Shown: positions 1 through 7,932 of the stretch, one piece after another
Numbering within the stretch: the first letter of the stretch is position 1
Layout: the number at the start of each line of letters is the position of its first letter
NCBI RefSeq assembly: GCF_003026285.1
Contig: NZ_PYOD01000018.1
Location: 31,019 to 95,018 of the forward strand
Source: Photobacterium profundum
Lineage (GTDB): Bacteria > Pseudomonadota > Gammaproteobacteria > Enterobacterales > Vibrionaceae
DNA length: 64,000 nucleotides
Direction: 5' to 3'
The notes under the pieces: model-generated
Told to the model about the DNA's origin: nothing
Database searches by the model: none
What the model saw: the letters and a program-made list of their open reading frames with translations, nothing else
Position numbers and translations under genes: made by a program

Positions 1-1
1 C

Positions 2-415
2 CAGAATGATGTGTACCAAGAAATACAAAGTACGATTCACTTTACGAACCGTACTGGTGTACGTGCTATTTGTTCTAATTGTCATGTACCACATGATTGG
101 ACAGATAAAATGGCGCGTAAGATGCAAGCTTCTAAAGAAGTGTTTGCTTGGCTTACTGGGGCAATATCGACACCTGAAAAATTTGAAGCCCGTCGGCGTG
201 AAATGGCTGAACGGGAATGGACTAGGATGAAAAAGAATGATTCATTAGAGTGTCGTAATTGCCATGAGTTTGTTTATATGGATTTCACTCGTCAATCAAC
301 GCGTGCATCAAAGCAGCATTCAACGGCGCTCGCCGATGGCAGTAAAACGTGCATAGACTGTCATAAAGGTATTGCGCACCATTTACCAGAAATGAAAGGG
401 GTTGAAGGCTTTTAA
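2..415 (+). CDS. napC: NapC/NirT-family periplasmic tetraheme c-type cytochrome, C-terminal part (5' end outside window)
   Basis: Partial gene open from the left edge (frame begins at base 2) to TAA at 413-415. NapC is a membrane-anchored c-type cytochrome that passes electrons from the quinol pool to the periplasmic nitrate reductase NapAB. Three CXXCH haem motifs are visible: CSNCH (followed by VPHDW), CRNCH and CIDCH. The tail CIDCHKGIAHHLPEM is typical of NapC. The first haem motif and the N-terminal anchor helix lie upstream. In Vibrionaceae napC is usually the last gene of a nap operon, and a strong terminator follows here. TorC/NrfH-type relatives are possible, but the NDVYQEIQ...HFTNRTGVRA context favours NapC. 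Confidence 0.9.
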   Translation, partial: QNDVYQEIQSTIHFTNRTGVRAICSNCHVPHDWTDKMARKMQASKEVFAWLTGAISTPEKFEARRREMAEREWTRMKKNDSLECRNCHEFVYMDFTRQSTRASKQHSTALADGSKTCIDCHKGIAHHLPEMKGVEGF

Positions 416-454
416 AATAAAAATCGTGTTTTAGTGGAAACCAAAATTGAAATG

Positions 455-488
455 AAACGAGCTATGATTGTTCATGGCTCGTTTTTTA
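455..488 (+). terminator. Rho-independent terminator of the nap operon
   Basis: Stem AACGAGC / GCTCGTT with an inner ATGA / TCAT pairing, followed by a run of T. It lies 40 bases after the napC stop. The remaining 235 bases to the next gene are AT-rich; I see no gene in them. Confidence 0.85.
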
Positions 489-723
489 TATTGCAAATCA
501 GAGCCTGTAAATCAATCAGTGTAATTTGCTTAATTTTTATCATAAAGTGTGCTCTTTTCGCCACAAAGTGACGCCTTCATTGCACTTCATGTAACTAACG
601 GCTGCTATTTCTTCCACAATACAAATATTGGTAATACAATGCTGAGCGTCAAAAAAAAACAGCTTGGGTGCTTGTCTGTTGCATACCAAATAACAAATAT
701 AACTAGGTTTCACTTTTTTATTT

Positions 724-1656
724 ATGAGTAATTTTACGCCTCCCACATTTACAAAAGCGCTTTTACATCCACGTTATTGGCCAACATTATTTTTTGTTGG
801 GCTTATGTATTTAATTAGCTGGTTACCTTATTTCATTCAATATCGGATGGGGCAAGGGGTAGGGCGTTTAGCATTACGCTTTATGAAAAAACGCCGTAGA
901 ACCATTGATCGCAATTTAGAGCTTTGCTTCCCGAATATGTCGAAAGACGAACGTGAGGTGATGATCAAGAAAAATATAGATAATACTGGTCTCGCGCTAT
1001 TCGAATCCGGTATGGCTTGGTTTTGGCCTGATGTACGTGTTAACCGTCACGTTGATATCAAAGGTTTAGAGCACATGCAAAAATTGGAAGCTGAAGGGAA
1101 AGGGGCATTACTCGTTGCTGTACACTCAATGAACCTTGAGCTAGGTGCACGTGCCTTTGGTATTAAAATGTCAGGTACTGGTGTTTACCGCCCAAACAGT
1201 AATCCGTGTTATGACTTTTTTCAGTATCGAGGTCGAGCACGTTCAAACCGTACATTGATTGATCGAAAAGACGTGAAAGGTATGTTGCGTTCTCTTCGCC
1301 GTGGTGAGCGTGTTTGGTATGCACCTGATCATGATTACGGACGCCGTCGTTCAACGTTTGCCCCTTTATTTGCCGTTGATAATGCATGTACAACAACAGG
1401 CACGAGTTTATTAGTGGATGCGACAGATTGTGCCGTTGTCCCTTTTACTATGGTACGAGACAGCGCTTCTGGTAAGTATACGTTAACCATGTACCCGCCA
1501 GTTGAAGGTTTCCCTCATAAAAATCCTGAAGAAGGTGCAGCTTTTATCAATAAGATTGTAGAAAACTCAATTATGCAGGCACCAGAACAGTATATGTGGC
1601 TACATCGACGCTTTAAAACTCGCCCAGAAGGCGAAACGTGCTTATATGCACAATAA
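724..1656 (+). CDS. lpxL: Lipid A biosynthesis lauroyl/palmitoleoyl acyltransferase (LpxL/LpxP family)
   Basis: This inner-membrane acyltransferase adds a secondary acyl chain to Kdo2-lipid IVA, a late step of lipid A assembly. The protein has 310 residues, the family's usual size. It has an N-terminal hydrophobic segment (about 21-40), the HX4D/E-type catalytic motif as HSMNLE (134-139), the YAPDHDYG motif (about 199-206) and the characteristic ending MWLHRRFKTRPEG. The sequence follows E. coli LpxL closely (RRNLELCFP-like, GMAWFWPD, GVYRPN, LIDRKD blocks). The ribosome binding site before the ATG is weak. Whether it transfers laurate (LpxL) or the cold-induced palmitoleate (LpxP) cannot be told from sequence; in a cold-water species LpxP is a real alternative. 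Confidence 0.88.
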   Translation: MSNFTPPTFTKALLHPRYWPTLFFVGLMYLISWLPYFIQYRMGQGVGRLALRFMKKRRRTIDRNLELCFPNMSKDEREVMIKKNIDNTGLALFESGMAWFWPDVRVNRHVDIKGLEHMQKLEAEGKGALLVAVHSMNLELGARAFGIKMSGTGVYRPNSNPCYDFFQYRGRARSNRTLIDRKDVKGMLRSLRRGERVWYAPDHDYGRRRSTFAPLFAVDNACTTTGTSLLVDATDCAVVPFTMVRDSASGKYTLTMYPPVEGFPHKNPEEGAAFINKIVENSIMQAPEQYMWLHRRFKTRPEGETCLYAQ

Positions 1657-1688
1657 TTTTAATCTGTTATCACTACGTTAGATATTTT

Positions 1689-1714
1689 AAAGCCCACTAG
1701 AGTGGGCTTTTTTA
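1689..1714 (+). terminator. Rho-independent terminator after lpxL
   Basis: Arms AAAGCCCACT (1689-1698) and AGTGGGCTTT (1701-1710) followed by T. It closely resembles the hairpin after the pirin gene (2530-2559), which fits the duplicated pirin tail lying right beside it. Confidence 0.85.
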
Positions 1715-1725
1715 TAGCAACTTTT

Positions 1726-1778
1726 AATTAACGTGCCGTTTTGATAGTTTTGCCGTGTTTGGTCTATTTCAAATCATT
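1726..1778 (-). pseudogene. Remnant of a duplicated pirin 3' end
   Basis: Read on the minus strand, these ~53 bases align with the last codons of the intact pirin gene (2569-2620). The 21 bases TATCAAAACGGCACGTTAATT are identical, and a GAAATA(G/A)ACCAAAC block 12-15 bases upstream matches 13 of 14. One indel and several substitutions break the frame. A similar hairpin terminator follows each copy. It is a scar of a partial duplication or of recombination between two pirin-like genes. Confidence 0.7.
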
Positions 1779-1808
1779 CTCATATAGCAGTGTATCATTT
1801 CGTTAGTT

Positions 1809-2093
1809 CTATTTATTATTTCGAGCTTCAGCGAGTTTGTTTTGCATTTGGATATAGCTACCTAAATGCATTGACGCAGGTTTACCACGAAGAATATATG
1901 GAAGCTCTGTTTCAGTTCTTGCATAGTTTGCTGGGCGCATTCTTACAAAAAGTGTACCCAGCATATTTTTTGCGACGGCTTGGCAACAACTATCTACCCA
2001 TGATAAAAAACGACCAAACAATCCGATTTTTACCCACAATACGAATTGGCTAAATCCAAACATGGCAGCTAAAGACCAATGTACTTCAATCAT
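1809..2093 (-). CDS. Small uncharacterised protein, possible membrane-associated
   Basis: A 94-residue reading frame starting MIEVHWSLAAMFG, with a hydrophobic stretch (about residues 7-27) and a basic, Arg-rich C-terminal half. I chose this ATG because AAGGGAAG lies 8 bases upstream. An in-frame ATG ten codons earlier (2121-2123) has no visible ribosome binding site. I do not recognise the family. It lies between the duplicated pirin tail and another broken coding stretch, so it may be a leftover of rearrangement. An overlapping frame on the plus strand (1790-2053) looks like its shadow. Confidence 0.45.
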   Translation of the reverse strand: MIEVHWSLAAMFGFSQFVLWVKIGLFGRFLSWVDSCCQAVAKNMLGTLFVRMRPANYARTETELPYILRGKPASMHLGSYIQMQNKLAEARNNK

Positions 2094-2212
2094 TCTACAT
2101 ACTTCCCTTACAGTTTTTCTCATCTGTGTGAGATAAAAGGCTGAATAAACTAAGTAGTAATATGCCTATAAAAGAATGAAGATGAAGCCTCATGGTGTAA
2201 CTGAATCTAACT

Positions 2213-2320
2213 TTAATTGACCGTAATATAACCAATATGGCCATTTTCGAAATCAAAGATTTCATTTTCGGTTGTCATGGTAGAGTGAAACAGTAACGCA
2301 ACATTATCGTCTGTATTCAT
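2213..2320 (-). pseudogene. Short coding-like remnant (35 codons from an ATG, open further upstream)
   Basis: On the minus strand a frame reads MNTDDNVALLFHSTMTTENE then IFDFENGHIGYITVN and stops at 2213-2215. The frame stays open upstream of the ATG for about 26 further codons, to near base 2400, before a stop. The composition looks like real protein rather than random frame, but there is no good ribosome binding site and no N-terminal part. I read it as the 3' end of a decayed gene; a tiny real gene is the alternative. I do not recognise the family. No gene is seen between 2400 and 2529. Confidence 0.3.
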
Positions 2321-2529
2321 ACTAAGTAATTGATATTTTGATATGGAAATGCATTGCGGAACGAGTAGTTGCAACGGTTTGATAACATGGCTGCCCGTGA
2401 TTTAGCATTATGTTGATTCAGATCAAGGGTGTCAGTTTTAATTTTTAATAACAGATAGATATAATGTTTTACAAATATAAATACAAAGATAGGGGACGTT
2501 TAACATTAATATGGATATATTTACGATGA

Positions 2530-2559
2530 CTAAAAGCCCACGGCAGTGGGCTTTTAGTG
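2530..2559 (-). terminator. Rho-independent terminator of the pirin gene
   Basis: Perfect 13-base arms ACTAAAAGCCCAC / GTGGGCTTTTAGT with loop GGCA, directly after the pirin stop codon. The hairpin is symmetrical, so it could act in both directions. Confidence 0.8.
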
Positions 2560-3405
2560 TCAATCATCAATTAACGTGCCGTTTTGATAATCCTGAATGG
2601 TTTGGTTTATTTCATCCATTGTATTCATCACGAAAGGTCCATAGTGCACAATAGGCTCGTCAATTGGGATGCCTGAAAGTAGCAATACGCCACTGTCTTC
2701 TAAGGCTGAAAGCGCTAACCCTTCTCCCTGTTCTAAAATCGCCATTTGCCCAGCAATAACGGTTGTGCCTTCCACTTCAATCATTCCTTTATATACATAT
2801 AGCATGGCTTGGAAGTCAGGGTTTAAACAGCTGCCGAAGGTTTCGCCACTACCAGCTTGCCAATCTGCAATTGTGGTTGGCACACCTGTTTGTTGTAATG
2901 GACCAGTTAGGGTTTCCCCTTTAATGGTTAAATCACCGGCAATAACACGAATAAGGTTTTGTTCATTAAATGCTTTTTCTGTTATCTCTTCTGGCTGAAA
3001 ATCATGATATTGCGCGGGTAGCATTTTTTTTGTTGCCGGAAGGTTTATCCAAAGTTGAAAGCCATGCAGCTTTCCGTCTGACATAACTGGCATTTCACTA
3101 TGAATAACTCCGCGACCTGCCGACATCCATTGTGCCCCGCCATCACGTAACTCACCTGTGTTACCCATATGATCTTTATGCTGAAAGTGACCTTGCAGCA
3201 TATAGGTTAACGTTTCAATTCCTCGGTGAGGGTGTGATGGAAAGCCGCCAATATAATCATCTGGAGTGTCAGATTTAAGTTCATCAAGCATTAGGAATGG
3301 AGAGAATAATCCGTTATCAAAGCCATGAATGCGCTGAATTTTAACGCCATCACCATCAGATGATGGGTGTGATTGAAGAATCTGTTTAATACGTCTAATC
3401 GCCAT
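2560..3405 (-). CDS. Pirin family protein
   Basis: Cupin-fold, metal-binding protein; several bacterial pirins act as quercetinases, others bind regulators, so the substrate is unknown. The start MAIRRIKQ was chosen because GGAGG lies just before this ATG, and a longer frame upstream lacks support. It has 281 residues. The N-terminal cupin carries the metal ligands H58 and H60 (in PSHPHRGIE), H102 and E104 (VIHSEMP). The C-terminal cupin ends in PFVMNTMDEI. It is transcribed alone, away from the decayed copy of its own 3' end at 1726-1778. Confidence 0.9.
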   Translation of the reverse strand: MAIRRIKQILQSHPSSDGDGVKIQRIHGFDNGLFSPFLMLDELKSDTPDDYIGGFPSHPHRGIETLTYMLQGHFQHKDHMGNTGELRDGGAQWMSAGRGVIHSEMPVMSDGKLHGFQLWINLPATKKMLPAQYHDFQPEEITEKAFNEQNLIRVIAGDLTIKGETLTGPLQQTGVPTTIADWQAGSGETFGSCLNPDFQAMLYVYKGMIEVEGTTVIAGQMAILEQGEGLALSALEDSGVLLLSGIPIDEPIVHYGPFVMNTMDEINQTIQDYQNGTLIDD

Positions 3406-3543
3406 AAGGCCTCCGAACTGATACTCAGGTTTTGAATTCAACTGAGTGATGCAATCAGTGTAGAGCGGCGATGGAGCAGTTAACAGACAGTAGAGGTGAA
3501 CAGCTTATTAGAAAAATTCGAATGAGTTGTATGCTTAAACGAA

Positions 3544-4209
3544 CTAGATATTCAAATGTTCTTGTATTCTTTGCCATGCTTCACAAATTATTCTGAATTG
3601 ATGCGCATCGCCATTAGGTCTATCTGGGTGCCACCGCAATGCAAGTTTACGCCACTGACGACGAATCTCGTTAGGCTTTGCGTTGATAGTTAGTTCTAAC
3701 GTCATTAAATCTTGTTGATTGATGGTGTGAAAATTGTGTCGTGAACTTGATGGATTCTGTGCTGATTTTTTTGAAGAGTGGATGCCAATATGATCTTGAT
3801 AACGATGCCAAAAAGAAGACAGTAAATTTTGAATAGTTACAGTATCAGCATCATAATTCTTCCAATTTAAATAGTATTCACGCAGTGGGTCGTTGAACGC
3901 TATTTGATTATTGTTCGAGCTAAGGTTATGAGAGAGCTGAATGTCCATTGCTTGTGCTTGCAGCCATTGCTCTGGCAGCAACATTTCTTGCAATTGGTAT
4001 AGTGCGTTCATCAATAGAAAATTACGCTTAAAAAGGTCTTTTTCTGGCTCACTATCCAGCGTTGATAGTATCCCTCGTTGTTTTAATTCTTCTGAAAGGG
4101 TATGGATCATCCAACCTGTTGGTTGCTCTTTTAATAGCGTAATGATGGGCCAAATAAGCGGATTATCGTGGTGTGATTGGCAATATGATTGCTCACTATT
4201 CATTTGCAT
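3544..4209 (-). CDS. DnaJ-related protein with C-terminal J domain
   Basis: The 221-residue protein has an N-terminal alpha-helical region like that of DnaJ-related proteins of Vibrio/Shewanella. A compact J domain occupies the last ~65 residues and keeps the HPD tripeptide (194-196, in LRWHPDRPNG). J domains stimulate Hsp70 ATPase through HPD. There is no Gly/Phe-rich region, zinc finger or peptide-binding domain, so it is a type III J-protein whose client is unknown. Two start codons lie two codons apart (4209 and 4203); the ribosome binding site is weak for both. Confidence 0.8.
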   Translation of the reverse strand: MQMNSEQSYCQSHHDNPLIWPIITLLKEQPTGWMIHTLSEELKQRGILSTLDSEPEKDLFKRNFLLMNALYQLQEMLLPEQWLQAQAMDIQLSHNLSSNNNQIAFNDPLREYYLNWKNYDADTVTIQNLLSSFWHRYQDHIGIHSSKKSAQNPSSSRHNFHTINQQDLMTLELTINAKPNEIRRQWRKLALRWHPDRPNGDAHQFRIICEAWQRIQEHLNI

Positions 4210-4370
4210 ATAAAGGTCACGTCCTTGATTGCTACATTCGCAATGAATAAAGCTTATCTATTGTTTACTATAGTGAAAATTTAGAGTAATTCAATCGATT
4301 AATCAGCAGATGATATGTGAAATGATTGGCAGGTTCGTGAACGTAGACATCAAAAAGTAGGGGGAATAAA

Positions 4371-4414
4371 TAAAAACGAGACCTTAACAAAGTCTATTTT
4401 GTTATCGATCTCGC
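4371..4414 (-). terminator. Rho-independent terminator after yajQ
   Basis: On the minus strand the stem CGAGA...TAACAAA / TTTGTTA...TCTCG is followed by TTTTTATTTATT. It lies about 30 bases after the yajQ stop. Confidence 0.8.
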
Positions 4415-4441
4415 TATGTTTTTCTAGGTACTTACGCAGTA

Positions 4442-4927
4442 TTAGTCGCGGAAGTTATCAAACTGGAAGGGTTGGCCTAGTTCTTCATTATTACGAACTA
4501 ACGCCATTGTTGCTTGTAGATCATCACGCTTTTTAGCGGTTACGCGCACTTTGTCACCTTGAATAGATGCTTGAACCTTAAGTTTTGCATCTTTAATTGC
4601 TTTCACAACTTTTTTCGCAGTGCCAGATTCAATGCCTTGCTTGAATTCAACATTACACGCCCACGCCTTACCTGTACGTACTGTGTCTTTTTGCGTCATT
4701 GATTGTGCATCAACTTCGCGTTTAGCTAGGTTTCCACGAAGAATAGACACAAGCTGCGTTAGCTGGAAGTCAGATTCAGTCGTGATTTTTACGATTTCTT
4801 TTTCAAACGTGATGCTTGCTTCAACATTTTTAAAATCAAAACGTGTTTTTAGTTCACGCGCTGAGTTATCTACAGCATTTCGAACTTCTACAAAATCGAC
4901 TTCAGAAACAATATCAAAAGATGGCAT
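4442..4927 (-). CDS. yajQ: YajQ family cyclic di-GMP/nucleotide-binding protein
   Basis: YajQ is a small two-domain protein. In Xanthomonas and Pseudomonas its homologues bind cyclic di-GMP and modulate transcription factors. Start MPSFDIVSEVD was chosen with AAGG 8-9 bases upstream; it gives 161 residues, the usual length. Characteristic blocks are present: VRNAVDNSARELKTRFDFKN, IQGDKVRVTAKKRDDLQ and the ending GQPFQFDNFRD. It is a single gene with its own terminator. Function in this organism is inferred from family only. Confidence 0.93.
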   Translation of the reverse strand: MPSFDIVSEVDFVEVRNAVDNSARELKTRFDFKNVEASITFEKEIVKITTESDFQLTQLVSILRGNLAKREVDAQSMTQKDTVRTGKAWACNVEFKQGIESGTAKKVVKAIKDAKLKVQASIQGDKVRVTAKKRDDLQATMALVRNNEELGQPFQFDNFRD

Positions 4928-5135
4928 GTGTTCAACCTTAGTTGTGATGTCAAAGGGTAAGTTAACCAATGTATATCAACCTAATGACAGTATATATGAC
5001 ACTTTACGAAAAATGCACTGTCATTAAACGGGTTAATATCGCCTTATATCAGACGTGTTGTTGGTACTAAACTTTGGTTTGGTTTTAGTCGCTAAATCTA
5101 ATGGTTTAGCTTTGGCAATGCAGTATTTTAACAGA

Positions 5136-5170
5136 AAATAGATACAGTATTTGAGTAACTGTACCTATTT
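5136..5170. repeat. Inverted repeat downstream of the DAHP synthase gene
   Basis: Arms AAATAGATACAGT (5136-5148) and ACTGTACCTATTT (5158-5170), with one mismatch. It lies 8 bases after the stop of the minus-strand gene and is probably its transcription terminator, although the T-run is poor. Confidence 0.55.
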
Positions 5171-5178
5171 ATCTGATT

Positions 5179-6234
5179 TTATTTACGTGTTTTGATCGCG
5201 TCAGCAAGCATATCTAGCATCGTGATGGTATCTTCCCAGTTTACACAAGGGTCTGTAATAGACTGACCGTAAACAAGTTCTTTTTCTTTACCAGCAACAA
5301 CAGGTTGGTTGCCTTCAATAATAAAGCTTTCAGCCATAATACCCGCAATGTAATTGCTGCCTTCACGAATTTGAGTACAAATATCAGCTGCAACATCAAG
5401 TTGACGACGGTGTTGCTTTTGGCAGTTGCCGTGGCTGAAGTCAATAACAAGGCGTGTTGGTAAATCAAATTCAGCCAGTGTATTACATGATGTTTCAACG
5501 TCAGCTTGGTGGTAATTTGGCATTTTACCGCCACGTAAAATTACATGACCGTGCGGGTTACCTGCTGTGCGGTAAATTGTCATTTGACCGTTTTTCGCTG
5601 GTGAACAAAATAGGTGAGATTCACGTGTTGCACGAATGGCATCAATGGCTATTTTGATATTTCCGTCAGTACCGTTTTTGAAACCAACAGGACAAGAAAG
5701 GGCAGAAGCCATTTCACGGTGAATTTGAGACTCAGTTGTACGCGCGCCAATTGCTCCCCATGTGATTAGGTCAGCAAGATACTGTCCTGTAATCATATCA
5801 AGGAATTCAGTAGCAGTAGCCAAACCTAAAGCATTCACATCAACTAATAATTTACGTGCTTTATGTAAACCTGCGACAAAATCTAAGCTGCCGTCAAGAT
5901 GTGGATCTGAAATTAACCCTTTCCAGCCTACAACGGTACGAGGCTTTTCAAAATATGTACGCATAACAATACAAAGCTCATCTCTGTATTGTTCCTGAAC
6001 AGCAACAAGGCGTTTAGCATAATCCATTGCTGCATCTGTATCGTGAACAGAACATGGTCCTACGACAACTAAAAGTCGAGAATCCTTACCCGTTAGGATG
6101 TCTTCAACTTGACGGCGAGAATCAGCAACGTGCGCTGCAATTTCGTCAGTAATAGGAGAGACAGCTTCAATTTCTGCCGGAGTTGGCATTAACCCTAGGC
6201 TAACGGTGCGGAGTTCATCAGTTTTCATTGGCAT
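5179..6234 (-). CDS. aroH: 3-deoxy-7-phosphoheptulonate (DAHP) synthase, AroH-like class I
   Basis: Catalyses PEP + erythrose 4-phosphate to DAHP, the first step of the shikimate pathway. It has 351 residues, typical of the AroFGH family. Conserved blocks are GPCSVHDT, MRTYFEKPRTVVGWKGLISD, IGARTTESQIHREMASALS, VGFKNGTDGN, DFSHGNCQKQHRRQ and GQSITDPCVNWEDT. Among the three E. coli isoenzymes it is most like the Trp-sensitive AroH (VTDSRR-like N-terminus, MASALSCPVG, HGNCQKQHRRQ). Feedback specificity is inferred. I found no clear TrpR operator upstream. Two start codons (MPMKT) lie two codons apart. Confidence 0.9.
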   Translation of the reverse strand: MPMKTDELRTVSLGLMPTPAEIEAVSPITDEIAAHVADSRRQVEDILTGKDSRLLVVVGPCSVHDTDAAMDYAKRLVAVQEQYRDELCIVMRTYFEKPRTVVGWKGLISDPHLDGSLDFVAGLHKARKLLVDVNALGLATATEFLDMITGQYLADLITWGAIGARTTESQIHREMASALSCPVGFKNGTDGNIKIAIDAIRATRESHLFCSPAKNGQMTIYRTAGNPHGHVILRGGKMPNYHQADVETSCNTLAEFDLPTRLVIDFSHGNCQKQHRRQLDVAADICTQIREGSNYIAGIMAESFIIEGNQPVVAGKEKELVYGQSITDPCVNWEDTITMLDMLADAIKTRK

Positions 6235-6892
6235 AATACGTTTGCCTACCTTGGTATATCAAAAAATAACGACGCGTTAAGATAGCCCAAAAGCCATCAG
6301 GAATAAACCAAACTTGTGATATGGCTTATATTTTTCATTGTTGAATGCTGTTTTTTTAGCAATACCTGCTGGATTGTTAGTCAATAGTAAGCTATGACCA
6401 TAAAATGACTATATGGGGTGATGTGTTAGCTGCTATAGAAACGCCTAAATACACAGAAAGATAATTACTCATGATTTATTTGTTTTTATTCTTATTTTTT
6501 GAATATTTTTTCAATTTCGTATTTTAAATACTTGCTACATGAATCATGAAACAGTAATGTCGAATAAAGTAATGAAACATGATTAACAGTCACTTACCTA
6601 TTTTCTTCTGGAATGTTTTCTCTCTTGGTAAAGGTGATGGATAACAGTTGATATTGCATGTTTAATGCATGATTTTAGTGATTTATTTTAAGGGACGTAC
6701 ATCTAATACCGTTTTAATGGAAGTATCCTGATGACGTGATAGAAGATGATGTGTCATTAAGATAGGGCTGTTTTGTGTTTATATTGTTTATAAATGGCTT
6801 TGACAAACTTAAGCTTCTTAAATGAGGGCGATGTCATCAATGGATGATAACGACGCCTCGCGCACTTTTTAACATGGTTGTATTGGTGCCTT
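6235..6892. other. 658-base intergenic region between divergent aroH and the PEP-synthase-like gene
   Basis: AT-rich, no credible reading frame. It must hold the promoters of both divergent genes. An AAGCCAT / ATGGCTT inverted repeat (about 6291-6326) falls in the aroH leader. I could not identify a TrpR box, riboswitch or small RNA. Confidence 0.5.
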
Positions 6893-7783
6893 ATGACAAA
6901 TGAAAATCAGACTGAATTGAATTACTCAGAGTTACTGACAAATACCGCTCAATTAGCGAACGATGAATGTTCCATTGGTTTAGTATCGTTAGATGCTTTG
7001 AGTCAGTCACTTATCGGTATTCATCCTTATGCAGTCGTTGATACACACAAGCTGGACGACAAAAAGCAACAGGAAGTACTTGGTCTCGCGGGGGTGCATG
7101 GCGCACTTTCTGAATACTATGTCTCTGAATTGACCAACGCGTTAGTTAACGCAGCTCAAAAGATGAAGGGTAAGCCATTAAAGGTAAAACTGTCAGGGGC
7201 TGATTCGCATACACGCAGTGAGTTATTGGGCAGTGAATTAGAAAGTAAAGAAATAAACCCTGTGATTGGTTTACGTGGTGTTTCTCGTTTTGCAGAGAAG
7301 ATGCATCGAGGTAGCTTTGAACTTGAGTGTGAAATTATTAAACGCGCTCGCAATGCTGAAGGTATGGCCAATATTGAATTGGTTATTCCGTTCGTTCGTA
7401 CGTTAAGTGAATCTGCAACCATTATTGATCTATTAGCCGAGCAAGGTTTGTGTCGTGGTGCTGATGGTTTGAAAGTGCACATTATGTGTGAGTTACCGGG
7501 TAATGCATTGTTAGCCGAAAAATTTTTACAGTACTTCGATGGTATGGTGATTGATATTGATCAGTTGGGTCAGTTTACTTTGGGTCTCGATCAAAGTAAT
7601 GCTTCATTGAGTTATTTGCATGATGATCAAAATGAAGCGGTTTTATCATTAGTGCAGCAAGCCCTTAAATCGGCATCCAATGCTGGTAAACCTTGTGATG
7701 TGATCACACATTTCATTCATCAAGCACCGAAGTTACAGCGTTGGTTGCTTGAGCATGATGTTGATACGGTTATTTGTCAGTAA
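6893..7783 (+). CDS. Stand-alone PEP-synthase C-terminal (TIM-barrel) domain protein, probable pseudoenzyme
   Basis: The 296-residue protein aligns with only the C-terminal PEP/pyruvate-binding barrel of phosphoenolpyruvate synthase (PpsA). The ATP-grasp and phosphohistidine domains are absent. Shared blocks are NPVIGLRGVSR, LECEIIKRARN, IELVIPFVRT, GADGLKVHIMCELPGNALLA and QFTLGLD. The catalytic cysteine motif of PpsA (GICGQGPS) aligns without gaps to DVITHFIH, so the Cys is replaced by Ile, and the metal-binding SNDLTQ is IDQLGQ. It therefore cannot make PEP as PpsA does and may bind PEP or regulate. The ATG at 6893 was chosen over an upstream TTG. It carries its own terminator. Confidence 0.75.
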   Translation: MTNENQTELNYSELLTNTAQLANDECSIGLVSLDALSQSLIGIHPYAVVDTHKLDDKKQQEVLGLAGVHGALSEYYVSELTNALVNAAQKMKGKPLKVKLSGADSHTRSELLGSELESKEINPVIGLRGVSRFAEKMHRGSFELECEIIKRARNAEGMANIELVIPFVRTLSESATIIDLLAEQGLCRGADGLKVHIMCELPGNALLAEKFLQYFDGMVIDIDQLGQFTLGLDQSNASLSYLHDDQNEAVLSLVQQALKSASNAGKPCDVITHFIHQAPKLQRWLLEHDVDTVICQ

Positions 7784-7851
7784 TCAGCGTATTTAACCGA
7801 TAAATCGGCGTTAATACTTTTTAAGTAATAACATCGAATATATAGATATAG

Positions 7852-7903
7852 AAAAACGGCATCTTTAAAGCTTTTAGTGTAGTAAAAGCAAGATGCCGTT
7901 TTT
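7852..7903. terminator. Bidirectional Rho-independent terminator
   Basis: Perfect outer arms AAAAACGGCATCTT / AAGATGCCGTTTTT with an inner GCTTTTA / TAAAAGC hairpin. It serves the plus-strand PEP-synthase-like gene and the convergent acyltransferase gene. Confidence 0.9.
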
Positions 7904-7932
7904 ATGTCTAGAGATAAAGACGTGATCAATCG

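Noticed and set aside
6..230. 74-codon frame overlapping the start of the window
   Set aside because: It lies out of frame over napC, whose haem motifs prove the other frame.
1790..2053. 87-codon plus-strand frame opposite the small hypothetical gene
   Set aside because: Lacks a ribosome binding site. The opposite frame has a good one and more protein-like content.
6235..6420. Possible TrpR operator or attenuator before the AroH-like gene
   Set aside because: No match to the CTAG-containing TrpR box and no leader peptide rich in Trp, Phe or Tyr.
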